Shown piece after piece: positions 19,379 to 29,784 of a stretch of DNA of 64,000 bases. Both the position numbers and the translations under genes were made by a program. The notes beneath the pieces are model-generated. The model was not told the DNA's origin. It did no database searches and saw only the letters and a list, made by a program, of their open reading frames with translations. The stretch comes from Variovorax paradoxus. GTDB taxonomy: Bacteria > Pseudomonadota > Gammaproteobacteria > Burkholderiales > Burkholderiaceae_C. How positions within the stretch are numbered: the first letter of the stretch is position 1; every line of letters begins with the position of its first letter. The DNA is taken from NCBI RefSeq assembly GCF_018614875.1, contig NZ_JAGGNW010000031.1, forward strand, positions 62,001 through 126,000. Direction: 5' to 3'.

Positions 19379-22300
19379 TCAGCCCGCACTCGTTGCGGCG
19401 GCCAGCGCCCGGCCCATGGCTTCGAATTGGAACTGCCGCGCGAGCACGCGCTGCGCCTCGGTCCAGGCCATGCATTCGGGTTGTTCGGTGTCGATCTCGT
19501 CGAGCTGGTTCATGATGCCGCGAAAGTAGCCCAGGCCCACCGCTTCGTCGAGTGCGCGCAGACGCGCCAGCGAAGGCGCCTGCATCGCGCGCGCCACGCC
19601 GGCGGGCGCGGGCCTGGCGGCGGTGTCGGTCCATCGCAGGCCGAGGCGGCGTTCGAGCCAGTCGAGCAGTTCCGTGTGGCGCACGGGCTTGACGAAGAAG
19701 TCTTCGGGCGCAATGCCCACGTCGTTCTCCAGGCCCTTGTCGAAGGCATTGGCCGAGACGATGGCCACGCTGGCATCGGCCAGGCCGAGCTTGCGCGCGC
19801 GGCGGATCGTCTCCCAGCCATCGATGCCGGGCATGGCAAGGTCGACGAACATCGCATCGGGCCGCAAGCCGGCCGCAATGAGGTCGAGTGCGTCGTGGCC
19901 GCTGGCGGCAGTGCGCAGGTCGAAGCCGAGCGGCGCCAGCAGATGGCCCAGCAGCTCGCGGTCGGCCTCCTCGTTGTCGACCACCAGCAGCCGCCGGCGC
20001 GGGCCTTCATAGCCGCGCCGCGCACGCTGCACCGGAACCGGCCGGCCCGCGGAGGCGCCTGCCGCGTCGTGCACGCGCGGCAGGAAGAGCCGCACGCAGA
20101 ACAGCGAGCCCGCCCCGGGCGTGCTGCGCACCTTCATCTCGCCGCCCATCAGGTCGGTCAGCATCTTGGCGATGGTGAGGCCGAGCCCCGCGCCGGGCGT
20201 GGATGCCGCGGCCGCGTCGCCGCGCGCAAAGGGCTCGAAGATGCGTTCGATGTCTTCGGCCGTCATGCCCGGCCCGGTGTCCTCGATCTCGACCGAGGCG
20301 AATTCGCGCGCATACGAAAGCCGCAGTGTCACCTCGCCCGCGGCCGTGAACTTGATGGCATTGCCCAGCAGGTTGATGAGGATCTGGCACACCCGCTTCT
20401 CGTCGGCGCGCACCACCTCGGGCAATGCGCCCGTGGCCTCGAAGCGGAACCGGAGGCCCTTCTCGGCCGCCTGCAGCTCGAACATGTCGGCCAGCTCGCG
20501 CAGCGTGTCGGCAAAGCGCATGGGCCTGGCGTGCAGCGTGAGCTTGCCGGCCTCGATGTGGGCAATGGCCAGCGTGCCTTCGATGAGCGACAGCAGATGC
20601 TCGCCGCCGCGCTTGATCACCGCCACCGCCTGCTGGCGGTGCGGCGGCACGGATTGATCCTCGCCCATCAGCTGCGCATAGCCCAGGATGCTGTTGAGCG
20701 GGGTGCGCAGCTCGTGGCTGATGGCGCTGATGTAGCGGCTCTTGGCCTGGTTGGCCTGATCGGCGGCGCGGCGCGCCTGCTCGGCCGCGAGCTTGGCCTG
20801 CTCGGCGACTTCGCGCGCTTCTTCCGCGGTCTGCTTGGCCGACTGCAGCGCGCGGTCGGTGGCGCGATGCAGTTCGATCTCCCGCATCAGCAGATGGGTC
20901 TGGCGGTTCGATTCCTCCTGCGCGACCTTGCGGCTCTGGTGCGCCAGCACCAGCCACCAGGCCACCACGCCTGCGATCACCAGCAGCGCCATGTAGGCCT
21001 TGAGAAAGCCCGAGCGCAACGACGACTGCTGCGCACTCGCCAGGGCTTCGGCCAACTCCGACTGCGAGGCCATCTGCAGCGCGCTTTCGCCCAACGCGCG
21101 CAGCTCCTGCTGGTAGAGCACGCCGAACACCACCGCCAGCACCGGCACGATGATCAGCATCAGCAGCAGGAAGTGCCCGAGCCCGGTGTCGAGATAGCGC
21201 CAGCTGAAGCGCGGCAGCAGCCAGCGCAGCACCGACGACCATTGCGCCGAGAGGCTCGCATGCGGCTTGCACAGGTCGCCGCAGCGCGCATCGAGCGTGC
21301 AGCACAGCGAGCAGATCGCGCCCTGGTAGGCCGGGCAATGGGCCATGTCGGGGCCCTCGTACTCGCGCTCGCAGATCACGCAGTGCTGCACCTTGAGGCG
21401 CTGATAGCTGCCCTGTGCGCCGCCTTCGTCCACGGCATGCTCGACCCGTGCCCAGCGAACCGCGCGCGGCCCCGTGGCCGGTTCGAAGGCGACCGCGCCA
21501 TGGTCGGCCGAGCCCCGCGCCAGGTAGTACTTGCCACCCGTGGCCCAGGCCAGCAGCGGCGAAACCACCAGCGCGGTGCCCAGCGCGATGAGCGCCGAGA
21601 AAGCCTGCGCCAGCGGACCGAACACCCCCAGGTGGGCCGTGATGGACAACACCGACGCCAGCGCCATTGCGCCGACGCCCACCGGGTTGATGTCCCACAG
21701 GTGCGCCCGCTTGAACTCGATGCCCGGCGGCGAAAGGCCCAGCGGCTTGTTGATGACGAGGTCGGCCACCACCGCCATCATCCAGGCGATGGCGATGTTG
21801 GCGAACAGGCCGAGCACGTCGCCCAGCGCTTCGAACACGTTCATCTCCATCAGCATGAAGGCGATGAGCGCGTTGAACACCACCCACACCACGCGCCCCG
21901 GATGGCTGTGCGCCACACGCGAGAAAAAATTGCTCCAGGCGAGCGAACCCGCATAGGCGTTGGTGACGTTGATCTTGAGCTGCGAAATCACCACGAACAG
22001 CGCGGTCGCTGCCACCGCCCAGCCGTAGTTCGGAAACACGTACTCGTAGGCCGCCAGGTACATCTGGTTGGGATCGACCGCGCGCTCGATCGGCACCATG
22101 TGCGTGATGGCCAGGTAGGCCAGCAGCGCGCCGCCCAGCATCTTGACCACGCCCAGCACCACCCACCCCGGCCCGCCGGCCAGGACGCCGGCCCACCAGC
22201 GCCGGGCGCTCACCGCCGTGCGCGCGGGCATGAAACGCAGGTAGTCGGCCTGCTCCCCCATTTGGGTGATCAATGCGATGCCGACCGTCAGGGCGGCGCC

Positions 22301-23023
22301 AAACAGGTGCAGATCGAAGCCGTTTGCACCCGTCTTCACACCGTTGTAGTGCACGATGCCCGCGAACGCACCAGGATCGCGCACCAGCACGAAGACAAAA
22401 GGCACCACAAGCATCACCAGCCACAGCGGCTGCGTCCACAGCTGCAGCCGGCTGATGGCCGACACGCCGTGGGTCACCAGCGGAATCACCACCAGCGCGC
22501 ACACCAGGTAGCCCCAGACCGGCGGCACTCCGAGCGCGAGTTCGAGCGCATAGGCCATCACCGCCGCCTCGAGCGCGAAGAAGATGAAGGTGAACGACGC
22601 GTAGATCAGCGATGTGAGCGTGGAGCCGATGTAGCCGAAGCCCGCGCCGCGCGTGAGCAGGTCCATGTCGACCCCGTAGCGCGCGGCATACACGCTGATC
22701 GGCAGGCCCGCCAGAAAGATGATGAGCCCCGTGGCCACGATGGCCCAGAACGCGTTGGCGAAGCCGTACTGCACCAGCAGCGTCGCGCCCACCGCCTCCA
22801 GCACCAGGAACGACGCCGCGCCGAAGGCCGTGTTGGCCACGCGCCATTCGGACCACTTGCGAAAGCGCTGGGGCGTGTAGCGCAGCGCGTAGTCCTCGAG
22901 CGTTTCGCTCGCCACCCAGCTGTTGTAGTCGCGCCGCACCTTGACGATGCGCTGCGGCGCGTCGTCGGGGCTGGTGGGCGTGGCGTTGGGGTTCACACCG
23001 TTTCGGTGCAGCTTTCGTGCCAT
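19379..23023 (-). CDS. NCS1 permease-like sensor hybrid histidine kinase
   Basis: A 1214-residue fusion. Residues 30 to about 500 form a complete nucleobase/cation symporter-1 (CodB-like) transporter domain with about twelve membrane helices (ARYGVDMDLLTRGAGFGYIG, NQMYLAAYEY). A cysteine cluster at about 545-586 follows (CVICE, CPAY, CSLCC, CGDLC). After two more membrane helices and an Ala/Gln-rich coiled coil come HisKA with the phosphoacceptor His in AISHELRTPL (about 770), HATPase with GAGLGLTIAKML, a receiver domain (D about 1059 in FVDLAMPG) and a short C-terminal tail. ATG 23023 is chosen because the upstream extension is not transporter-like. It is divergent from ureA. It probably senses or couples to uptake of a nitrogen compound such as a nucleobase, hydantoin or allantoin. 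Confidence 0.88.
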   Translation of the reverse strand: MARKLHRNGVNPNATPTSPDDAPQRIVKVRRDYNSWVASETLEDYALRYTPQRFRKWSEWRVANTAFGAASFLVLEAVGATLLVQYGFANAFWAIVATGLIIFLAGLPISVYAARYGVDMDLLTRGAGFGYIGSTLTSLIYASFTFIFFALEAAVMAYALELALGVPPVWGYLVCALVVIPLVTHGVSAISRLQLWTQPLWLVMLVVPFVFVLVRDPGAFAGIVHYNGVKTGANGFDLHLFGAALTVGIALITQMGEQADYLRFMPARTAVSARRWWAGVLAGGPGWVVLGVVKMLGGALLAYLAITHMVPIERAVDPNQMYLAAYEYVFPNYGWAVAATALFVVISQLKINVTNAYAGSLAWSNFFSRVAHSHPGRVVWVVFNALIAFMLMEMNVFEALGDVLGLFANIAIAWMMAVVADLVINKPLGLSPPGIEFKRAHLWDINPVGVGAMALASVLSITAHLGVFGPLAQAFSALIALGTALVVSPLLAWATGGKYYLARGSADHGAVAFEPATGPRAVRWARVEHAVDEGGAQGSYQRLKVQHCVICEREYEGPDMAHCPAYQGAICSLCCTLDARCGDLCKPHASLSAQWSSVLRWLLPRFSWRYLDTGLGHFLLLMLIIVPVLAVVFGVLYQQELRALGESALQMASQSELAEALASAQQSSLRSGFLKAYMALLVIAGVVAWWLVLAHQSRKVAQEESNRQTHLLMREIELHRATDRALQSAKQTAEEAREVAEQAKLAAEQARRAADQANQAKSRYISAISHELRTPLNSILGYAQLMGEDQSVPPHRQQAVAVIKRGGEHLLSLIEGTLAIAHIEAGKLTLHARPMRFADTLRELADMFELQAAEKGLRFRFEATGALPEVVRADEKRVCQILINLLGNAIKFTAAGEVTLRLSYAREFASVEIEDTGPGMTAEDIERIFEPFARGDAAAASTPGAGLGLTIAKMLTDLMGGEMKVRSTPGAGSLFCVRLFLPRVHDAAGASAGRPVPVQRARRGYEGPRRRLLVVDNEEADRELLGHLLAPLGFDLRTAASGHDALDLIAAGLRPDAMFVDLAMPGIDGWETIRRARKLGLADASVAIVSANAFDKGLENDVGIAPEDFFVKPVRHTELLDWLERRLGLRWTDTAARPAPAGVARAMQAPSLARLRALDEAVGLGYFRGIMNQLDEIDTEQPECMAWTEAQRVLARQFQFEAMGRALAAATSAG

Positions 23024-23044
23024 CCATACGTCTTTTGGCGAACA

Positions 23045-23062
23045 CCGGCACGACTGTTGCAA
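23045..23062 (+). promoter_or_regulatory. Candidate sigma54 (RpoN) promoter for the urease operon
   Basis: The sequence CCGGCACGACTGTTGCAA has GG at 23047-23048 and GC at 23059-23060, exactly ten bases apart. It matches the -24/-12 consensus GGCAC-N5-TTGC. It points to ureA (ATG 23116) and would start transcription near 23072. Sigma54 control fits the nitrogen-limitation control known for many urease operons. Confidence 0.62.
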
Positions 23063-23115
23063 AGACGAAGCCTGCCCAATAATGGCCGACCTCCACGCCA
23101 CCGACGCCGCCTCCC

Positions 23116-23418
<303 letters not shown>

Positions 23419-23450
23419 GCCGCCGAACAAACAAGAAAGAAGGACCTGCC

Positions 23451-24056
23451 ATGCGCCACAACGCCTCCAAGACCCTCGCCCTGCTCGCCGCCATGCTGCT
23501 GCCGCTCGCGGCCAGCGCCCACACCGGTGCCGACGCCGGCATGCACCACGGCTTCGCCACCGGCTTCCTGCACCCGTTGACCGGCGCCGATCATTTGGCG
23601 GCCATGGTCGCGGTCGGCCTCTGGAGCGCCCTGGCCGCGCGCCGCGCCTGGCCCGATCTGCTGTGGGCGCCGCTGGCCTTCGCGGGCATGCTGATCGTGG
23701 GCGCGTTGATGGGGCTGGCGGGCGTGCAACTGCCGGCGGTCGAACCGATGATCGCGGCCTCGCTGCTCGTGCTGGGCCTGCTGGTGGCCACTCGCATCCG
23801 CCTGCCGGCCGCAGTGGCCGCGGCGGTGGTCGGCGTGTTCGCCATCTTCCACGGCCTGGCGCACGGCCACGAACTCGCGGGCGAACAGGGCGCGGCGTTG
23901 ACGCTGGCCGGCATGGTCGGCGCCACCGTGCTGCTGCACCTTGCAGGCATCGCACTCGGCTGGACGCTGCGCCATGCCAACGCCTGGCTGCCGCGCGTGG
24001 CGGGCGCCGCCGTGGTGGCGCTGGGCGCAACGCTGCTCTCGCAGGCCCTCGTCTGA
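23451..24056 (+). CDS. ureJ: HupE/UreJ-family nickel permease
   Basis: A 201-residue membrane protein of the HupE/UreJ family, thought to bring nickel (or cobalt) to urease or hydrogenase. A signal-like N-terminus ([18 protein letters not shown]) precedes the metal-binding signature [21 protein letters not shown]. Further His residues occur in [10 protein letters not shown]. About six membrane helices follow. ATG 23451 is preceded by a purine-rich RBS (AAGAAAGAAGGA). Its place between ureA and ureB suggests dedicated nickel supply. Confidence 0.92.
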   Translation: MRHNASKTLALLAAMLLPLAASAHTGADAGMHHGFATGFLHPLTGADHLAAMVAVGLWSALAARRAWPDLLWAPLAFAGMLIVGALMGLAGVQLPAVEPMIAASLLVLGLLVATRIRLPAAVAAAVVGVFAIFHGLAHGHELAGEQGAALTLAGMVGATVLLHLAGIALGWTLRHANAWLPRVAGAAVVALGATLLSQALV

Positions 24057-24070
24057 AAGGCGCCGCCACC

Positions 24071-24379
24071 ATGATCCCCGGCGAACTCATCACCGACGAC
24101 GAGGGCGAGCACACGCTCAACCCGGGCCGCCGTACGCTCACGCTGGTGGTGCAGAACACCGCCGATCGGCCGATCCAGGTCGGCTCGCACTACCACTTCG
24201 CCGAGACCAACGGTGCGCTCGGCTTCGACCGCGAAGCCGCGCGCGGCATGCGCCTGAACATCGCATCGGGCGCCGCCGTGCGCTTCGAGCCGGGCCAGCA
24301 GCGCACGGTCGAGCTGGTCGATTTTTCTGGCGATCGCATCGTCTACGGCTTTCGCGGCCTCGTTCAAGGAAAGCTCTAA
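24071..24379 (+). CDS. ureB: Urease beta subunit
   Basis: The 102-residue urease beta subunit. It begins [20 protein letters not shown] and contains [11 protein letters not shown] and '[17 protein letters not shown]', the family signatures. ATG 24071 is chosen by homology; the frame is open further upstream within ureJ. It lies 14 bases after ureJ and 3 bases before ureC. Confidence 0.97.
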   Translation: MIPGELITDDEGEHTLNPGRRTLTLVVQNTADRPIQVGSHYHFAETNGALGFDREAARGMRLNIASGAAVRFEPGQQRTVELVDFSGDRIVYGFRGLVQGKL

Positions 24380-24382
24380 GCC

Positions 24383-26125
<1,743 letters not shown>

Positions 26126-26128
26126 ATG

Positions 26129-26533
26129 TCAGGGGTTGTACGGCGCGAGGTGATCGCGAATCCACTGGGCAAAGGAAGCTTCGTCGATCTCCCCTGCAGC
26201 AAGGCCCAGCGTCTTCAGCACGCAGTCTTCGTCGGACGCAAAAATTTCGAACCCGTTGAGATCGAGGAAAGTTTCCATCGCGACGAACGCGGTCCTCTTG
26301 TTGCCGTCCACGAACGGGTGGTTGCGGGCGATGCCGAATGCGTAGCTCGCGGCCAGCGTCGCCACATCGGGAGACTCGTACATCGCCCGGTGCTGCGGCC
26401 GCCCCATCGCCGATGCAAGCATTCCCTCATCGCGCACGCCACCCGGACCTCCATGCTCGGCGAGCTGCTCTTCATGCACCAAGTGGATCACGCTCAGGCT
26501 CAGCCAGACCCAGCGCTGGTTGGCCGCGCTCAC
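26129..26533 (-). CDS. doc: Doc/Fic-family toxin of a type II toxin-antitoxin pair
   Basis: A 134-residue Doc-type death-on-curing protein. The catalytic loop NHPFVDGNKRTAF matches HxFx(D/N)xNKR, with Lys where AMPylating Fic proteins have Gly; P1 Doc phosphorylates EF-Tu. The first helix block (LSLSVIHLVHEEQLAEHGG) and 'GMLASAMGRPQHRAMYE' are typical. Its start at 26533 overlaps the antitoxin stop as ATGA. The pair sits on the strand opposite to urease, between ureC and ureE, an unusual insertion point. Confidence 0.93.
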   Translation of the reverse strand: MSAANQRWVWLSLSVIHLVHEEQLAEHGGPGGVRDEGMLASAMGRPQHRAMYESPDVATLAASYAFGIARNHPFVDGNKRTAFVAMETFLDLNGFEIFASDEDCVLKTLGLAAGEIDEASFAQWIRDHLAPYNP

Positions 26534-26757
26534 TTGGCGAGTTCGCGCAGGACGTTGCGCCGCTTCTTCATGACGCGCCGCGCCGCTTCCATCTGGCGCT
26601 CGAACTCATCGTCGTACGGCGTGATCGTGACACCGCCATTGGCAGCCTGCGTGAGGTAGACGGTGTCGCCTTTGCCCACATTCATGCTCGCCAGCACTTC
26701 CTTGGGCAGGATGACGCCGACGGAGTTGCCGATCTGAGTCAATTTGAGGGCGGACAT
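26530..26757 (-). CDS. AbrB/MazE-family antitoxin
   Basis: A 75-residue antitoxin. Residues 4-45 form the swapped-hairpin AbrB/SpoVT DNA-binding domain (KLTQIGNSVGVILPKEVL). The basic C-terminal part probably wraps the toxin. It precedes and overlaps the toxin gene by four bases, the standard antitoxin-first order. It would also repress its own promoter just upstream (26758-26828), which it shares as a divergent region with ureE. Confidence 0.92.
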   Translation of the reverse strand: MSALKLTQIGNSVGVILPKEVLASMNVGKGDTVYLTQAANGGVTITPYDDEFERQMEAARRVMKKRRNVLRELAK

Positions 26758-26778
26758 TGGACGCTCCGTTGAACAGAA

Positions 26779-26794
26779 GTTATAACAGACGTCA
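26779..26794 (-). promoter_or_regulatory. Palindromic AT-rich operator/promoter of the toxin-antitoxin pair
   Basis: The 71-base divergent region holds the palindromes GTTATAAC (26779-26786) and GACGTC (26789-26794) inside an AT-rich patch 22-37 bases before the antitoxin start. They are likely the -10 region and autorepressor site. Effects on ureE transcription in the other direction are possible. Confidence 0.4.
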
Positions 26795-26828
26795 TATTAG
26801 CCCGCCTCATTTGGAGCCGCAAGCCACC

Positions 26829-27425
26829 ATGCTCACCGCCAACAAACTCATGCCCCAGGGCCGCGGCCTTGCGCCCGTGCTGCTCAAGCGCGCCGCCACC
26901 ATCGAACTCGACTGGGACGTGCGCCAGAAGAGCCGCTTCGACGCCACCGACTCGCAGGGCCGCCAGATCGGCGTGTTCCTGCCGCGCGGCACCGCCGTGC
27001 GCGGCGGCGACGTGCTGGTGGCCGAAGATGGTTCGCTGATCCGCGTCATCGCGGCGCCGCAGCCCGTGCTGCGCATCACGCACTGCACGGCCCACGGCAC
27101 GCCGTTCGACCTGACGCGCGCGGCCTATCACCTGGGCAACCGGCATGTGCCGATCGAACTCAAGCCCGACCACCTGAAGATCGAACCCGACCATGTGCTG
27201 GCCGACATGCTGCGCTCGATGCACCTGATCGTCGTCGCGGTGGAGGAAGCCTTCGAGCCCGAAGGCGGCGCCTACGGGTCGCATGAGCATTCGCATGGCG
27301 GTAGCCACAGCCACGACCATGCGCACGACCACTCGCATGGCAGCAGCAAAGGCCCGAAGCCGCTCGTGCTCGCGCCGGAACTGCTCGATGCGCATGACCA
27401 TGGCGGCCACGGTCACTCTCACTGA
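26829..27425 (+). CDS. ureE: Urease accessory nickel chaperone UreE
   Basis: A 198-residue metallochaperone that delivers Ni2+ to the UreG-containing activation complex. The N-terminal peptide-binding and central metal-binding domains span residues 1 to about 145 (SRFDATDSQGRQIGVFLPRG). The C-terminal tail is extremely histidine-rich (HEHSHGGSHSHDHAHDHSHG, then HDHGGHGHSH), with about 17 His that could store several nickel ions. ATG 26829 is preferred over the upstream 26757 start, which would overlap the antitoxin promoter. The toxin-antitoxin pair separates it from ureC, so it may need its own promoter. Confidence 0.93.
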   Translation: MLTANKLMPQGRGLAPVLLKRAATIELDWDVRQKSRFDATDSQGRQIGVFLPRGTAVRGGDVLVAEDGSLIRVIAAPQPVLRITHCTAHGTPFDLTRAAYHLGNRHVPIELKPDHLKIEPDHVLADMLRSMHLIVVAVEEAFEPEGGAYGSHEHSHGGSHSHDHAHDHSHGSSKGPKPLVLAPELLDAHDHGGHGHSH

Positions 27426-27490
27426 AATGAGATCCCGCTTCCCGATTCGTCCCGTTGCACTTTGTTCGGGGTGCGATCCCGCCGACGGGG

Positions 27491-27562
27491 TACCTTGCTC
27501 CGCGAATGTCCCCCGGCCTGCGGCCTCCTCCTTGATTTCGCTGCGCAAGGCACCCCATCGAC
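27491..27562 (+). repeat. Left arm of an imperfect inverted repeat
   Basis: Reads TACCTTGCTCCGCGAATGTC and continues through a CCTCCTCC and ATTTCGCTGCG block. Its reverse complement closely matches 27622-27693, with most positions identical by eye (shared cores CTCCGCGAATGTCCCCCG and TTTCGCTGCG). Confidence 0.75.
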
Positions 27563-27621
27563 GGGATCGTTGCACAGAGCGGTCGTTGATCGGCCGCACA
27601 CCAGCAGAGTGCCCCAGTGCA

Positions 27622-27693
27622 CAGGGCATCGGGTGCTCCCCGCAGCGAAATAAAGGAGGAGCCGAAGGCGGGGGACATTCGCGGAGGGGAGTA
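27622..27693 (-). repeat. Right arm of an imperfect inverted repeat
   Basis: Reverse-complement partner of 27491-27562: CAGCGAAATAAAGGAGGA, GGGGGACATTCGCGGAG. Together the arms could form a stem of about 70 base pairs with interior mismatches and a loop of about 60 bases. There is no transposase, so a small non-autonomous or species-specific intergenic repeat is likely. Confidence 0.75.
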
Positions 27694-27775
27694 CCCGGTG
27701 GCCTGTGCACGCGCCCTGGACAACAGCGCCCCAAACACAAGCACCCCGCAAGCCAACGCGCGGCGCAAAGCTGAC

Positions 27776-28456
27776 ATGTCCGACGCGCCCGACGCCCAGA
27801 GCCTCCTGCAGCTCATCTGGCTCGCCTCGCCGGCCCTGCCCGTGGGCGGCTTTTCCTATTCGGAAGGCGTCGAGGCCGCGGTCGAATGGGCGGGCATCGA
27901 TTCGGAAACCAGGGCCATCGAGTGGCTCTCCGACCAGTTGCACCTGAGCTTCGCGCGCGGCGACCTCGCTGCCTTCGCGCAGGCCGTTGCAGCCTGGCGC
28001 ACCAACGACATGCCGCGCATCCGCGAACTCAACGGCTGGGTCATGGCCACGCGCGAATCAGCCGAATTCTTCCTGCAGACCGAGCAGATGGGCCGCTCCT
28101 TCGTCGAATGGCTCAAGCTGCACCATTCCGACACCGCCCAAGTTTTCGCCGGCCTGCCTGCGAGCTACCCCATCGCCTTTGCCTTTGCCGCGAGCCGCAC
28201 CGGCGCCACGGTGCATGACGGCTGCCTGGCCTTCGCCTTCGGCTGGGCCGAGAACATGGTGGCCGCCGCCGTCAAGGCCGTGCCGCTGGGCCAGAGCGCG
28301 GGCCAGCGCATCCTGGCGCGGCTGGCCAACGAGATTCCCGCCGCCGTCGAACGTGCCATGGCCCTTGGCGACGACGAGCGCCAGGCCTTTGCGCCCCTGC
28401 TGGCCGTGTTGTCGGCACGGCATGAAACACAATACTCGCGCCTCTTCAGAAGCTGA
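27776..28456 (+). CDS. ureF: Urease accessory protein UreF
   Basis: A 226-residue helical protein that gates UreG GTPase activity in the urease activation complex. Family motifs are [17 protein letters not shown] near the N-terminus and '[15 protein letters not shown]' in the middle. ATG 27776 ([15 protein letters not shown]) is chosen over the longer frame that runs through the upstream repeat. ureG follows 18 bases later. Confidence 0.95.
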   Translation: MSDAPDAQSLLQLIWLASPALPVGGFSYSEGVEAAVEWAGIDSETRAIEWLSDQLHLSFARGDLAAFAQAVAAWRTNDMPRIRELNGWVMATRESAEFFLQTEQMGRSFVEWLKLHHSDTAQVFAGLPASYPIAFAFAASRTGATVHDGCLAFAFGWAENMVAAAVKAVPLGQSAGQRILARLANEIPAAVERAMALGDDERQAFAPLLAVLSARHETQYSRLFRS

Positions 28457-28474
28457 CCGAACCGGACAACGCCC

Positions 28475-29125
28475 ATGACCTCCGCCCTGCACCACATTCC
28501 CCATCGCACCAAGAAACTGCCGCCACTGCGCGTGGGCATCGGCGGCCCGGTCGGCTCGGGCAAGACCACGCTGCTCGAGATGCTTTGCAAGGCCATGCGC
28601 GACAAGTACGACCTCGTCGCCATCACCAACGACATCTACACCAAGGAAGACCAGCGCCTGCTCACCGTGGCCGGCGCCCTGCCCGCCGAACGCATCATGG
28701 GCGTGGAAACCGGCGGCTGTCCCCACACCGCCATCCGGGAAGACGCCTCCATCAACCTCGAGGCCATCGACCGCATGCTCGAGGACTTTCCCGATGCCGA
28801 CGTGGTGTTCATCGAATCGGGCGGCGACAACCTCGCGGCCACCTTCAGCCCCGAGCTGTCGGACCTGACGATCTACGTGATCGACGTGGCGGCCGGCGAG
28901 AAGATTCCGCGCAAGGGCGGACCCGGCATCACCAAGAGCGACCTGTTCATCATCAACAAGACCGACCTCGCCCCCTACGTCGGCGCGAACCTCGACGTGA
29001 TGGAGCAGGACACGCAGCGCATGCGCCGGCAGCGGCCCTACGTGATGACCAACCTCAAGACCCACACCGGCGTGGCCGAAGTGGTGGCGTTCATCGAGAA
29101 GCGCGGCATGCTGGCCGCAGACTGA
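28475..29125 (+). CDS. ureG: Urease accessory GTPase UreG
   Basis: A 216-residue SIMIBI-class GTPase that drives nickel insertion into urease. The P-loop GGPVGSGKT lies at residues 23-31 and the metal-binding CPH motif in [13 protein letters not shown]. Other signatures are [10 protein letters not shown], '[18 protein letters not shown]' and [12 protein letters not shown] (the base-specificity NKxD). The sequence looks intact. It is the last urease gene seen; no ureD/ureH follows. Confidence 0.97.
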   Translation: MTSALHHIPHRTKKLPPLRVGIGGPVGSGKTTLLEMLCKAMRDKYDLVAITNDIYTKEDQRLLTVAGALPAERIMGVETGGCPHTAIREDASINLEAIDRMLEDFPDADVVFIESGGDNLAATFSPELSDLTIYVIDVAAGEKIPRKGGPGITKSDLFIINKTDLAPYVGANLDVMEQDTQRMRRQRPYVMTNLKTHTGVAEVVAFIEKRGMLAAD

Positions 29126-29147
29126 CGCGCGCGCGGCGCTTTGGGGG

Positions 29148-29771
29148 TCAGCCCGCCGACGATGTCGTCTGCCCCGGCAGCGGCAGGCGCAGCGTCAGGC
29201 CCAGCGCGCCGCCCGCGTGCGGCGCCGCATAGATGCGCCCGCCGTGGCGGCTGGCAATGCGCTCGCACACGCGCGCACTGGCATGGCCGACGGCCTGCGT
29301 CGCCTCGAGGAAGCGCGCCAGCGGCGGGCTCGCGTCGGAGGCATCGAGATCCCTCCAGTGGACGACGGCCTGGCCGCTTTCCACCCGCGCCGAGACCTGC
29401 AGCGTGGCCCCGGGAGACATGACCCTTGCCGCATACCGCGCGACCTTGGAAAGCAGTTCCTCCAGCTCGGTCTCGATGCCGAACACAGGCACCACCTCGT
29501 GCGGAACCCGGATGTCGAAGCGGATCGGCCAGTCGGACGCGCTCCCGGCACTTTCGAAACCCCGCAGCGATTCAACGAGCGGCCGGAGATCCTGCATGCG
29601 GCTCTCGCGCATCTTCTGCTGCGCCTCGCGCCCGGCTTGCGCAGCCATTTCGCGCGCTTGCGCGCCGGCCTTCAGGTTGGAAACGAGCAGGGAGCCGATG
29701 AAGGCAAGCACCGCGGCCAGGCCGAGTGCGACGACGATGGCAATGGTCAGGCCCAGATTGCTGGAATACAT
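29148..29771 (-). CDS. Membrane-anchored histidine-kinase-like ATPase domain protein
   Basis: A 207-residue protein: one N-terminal membrane helix (IAIVVALGLAAVLAFIGSLLV, about 9-30), a short charged helix (AQAREMAAQAGREAQQKMRE) and a GHKL/HATPase-like domain. The C-terminal G-box GGALGLTLRLPLP is visible. The expected N-box reads ELLSKVARYAARV, without the usual magnesium-binding Asn, and there is no HisKA phosphoacceptor domain. It could be a degenerate or ATP-binding-only regulator. ATG 29771 gives the membrane anchor; a longer frame exists but is Arg-rich and unlikely. It lies 13 bases downstream of a small lipoprotein gene. Confidence 0.65.
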   Translation of the reverse strand: MYSSNLGLTIAIVVALGLAAVLAFIGSLLVSNLKAGAQAREMAAQAGREAQQKMRESRMQDLRPLVESLRGFESAGSASDWPIRFDIRVPHEVVPVFGIETELEELLSKVARYAARVMSPGATLQVSARVESGQAVVHWRDLDASDASPPLARFLEATQAVGHASARVCERIASRHGGRIYAAPHAGGALGLTLRLPLPGQTTSSAG

Positions 29772-29784
29772 GGGTCGTGCTCCT

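Larger units (their letters stand above)
27426..27775. other. 350-base non-coding gap between ureE and ureF
   Basis: No convincing gene is seen. The gap is almost filled by a long imperfect inverted repeat (arms listed separately) with about 60 bases between the arms. After the right arm comes a short spacer (GGCCTGTGCACGCGCCCTGG) and then ureF. Short open frames exist on both strands but follow the repeat symmetry and look non-coding. It may act as a mobile or processed RNA-level element inside the urease transcript. Confidence 0.7.

Noticed and set aside
27462-27774. Short frames in the ureE-ureF gap
   Set aside because: They read through the inverted repeat, mirror one another and show no coding pattern.
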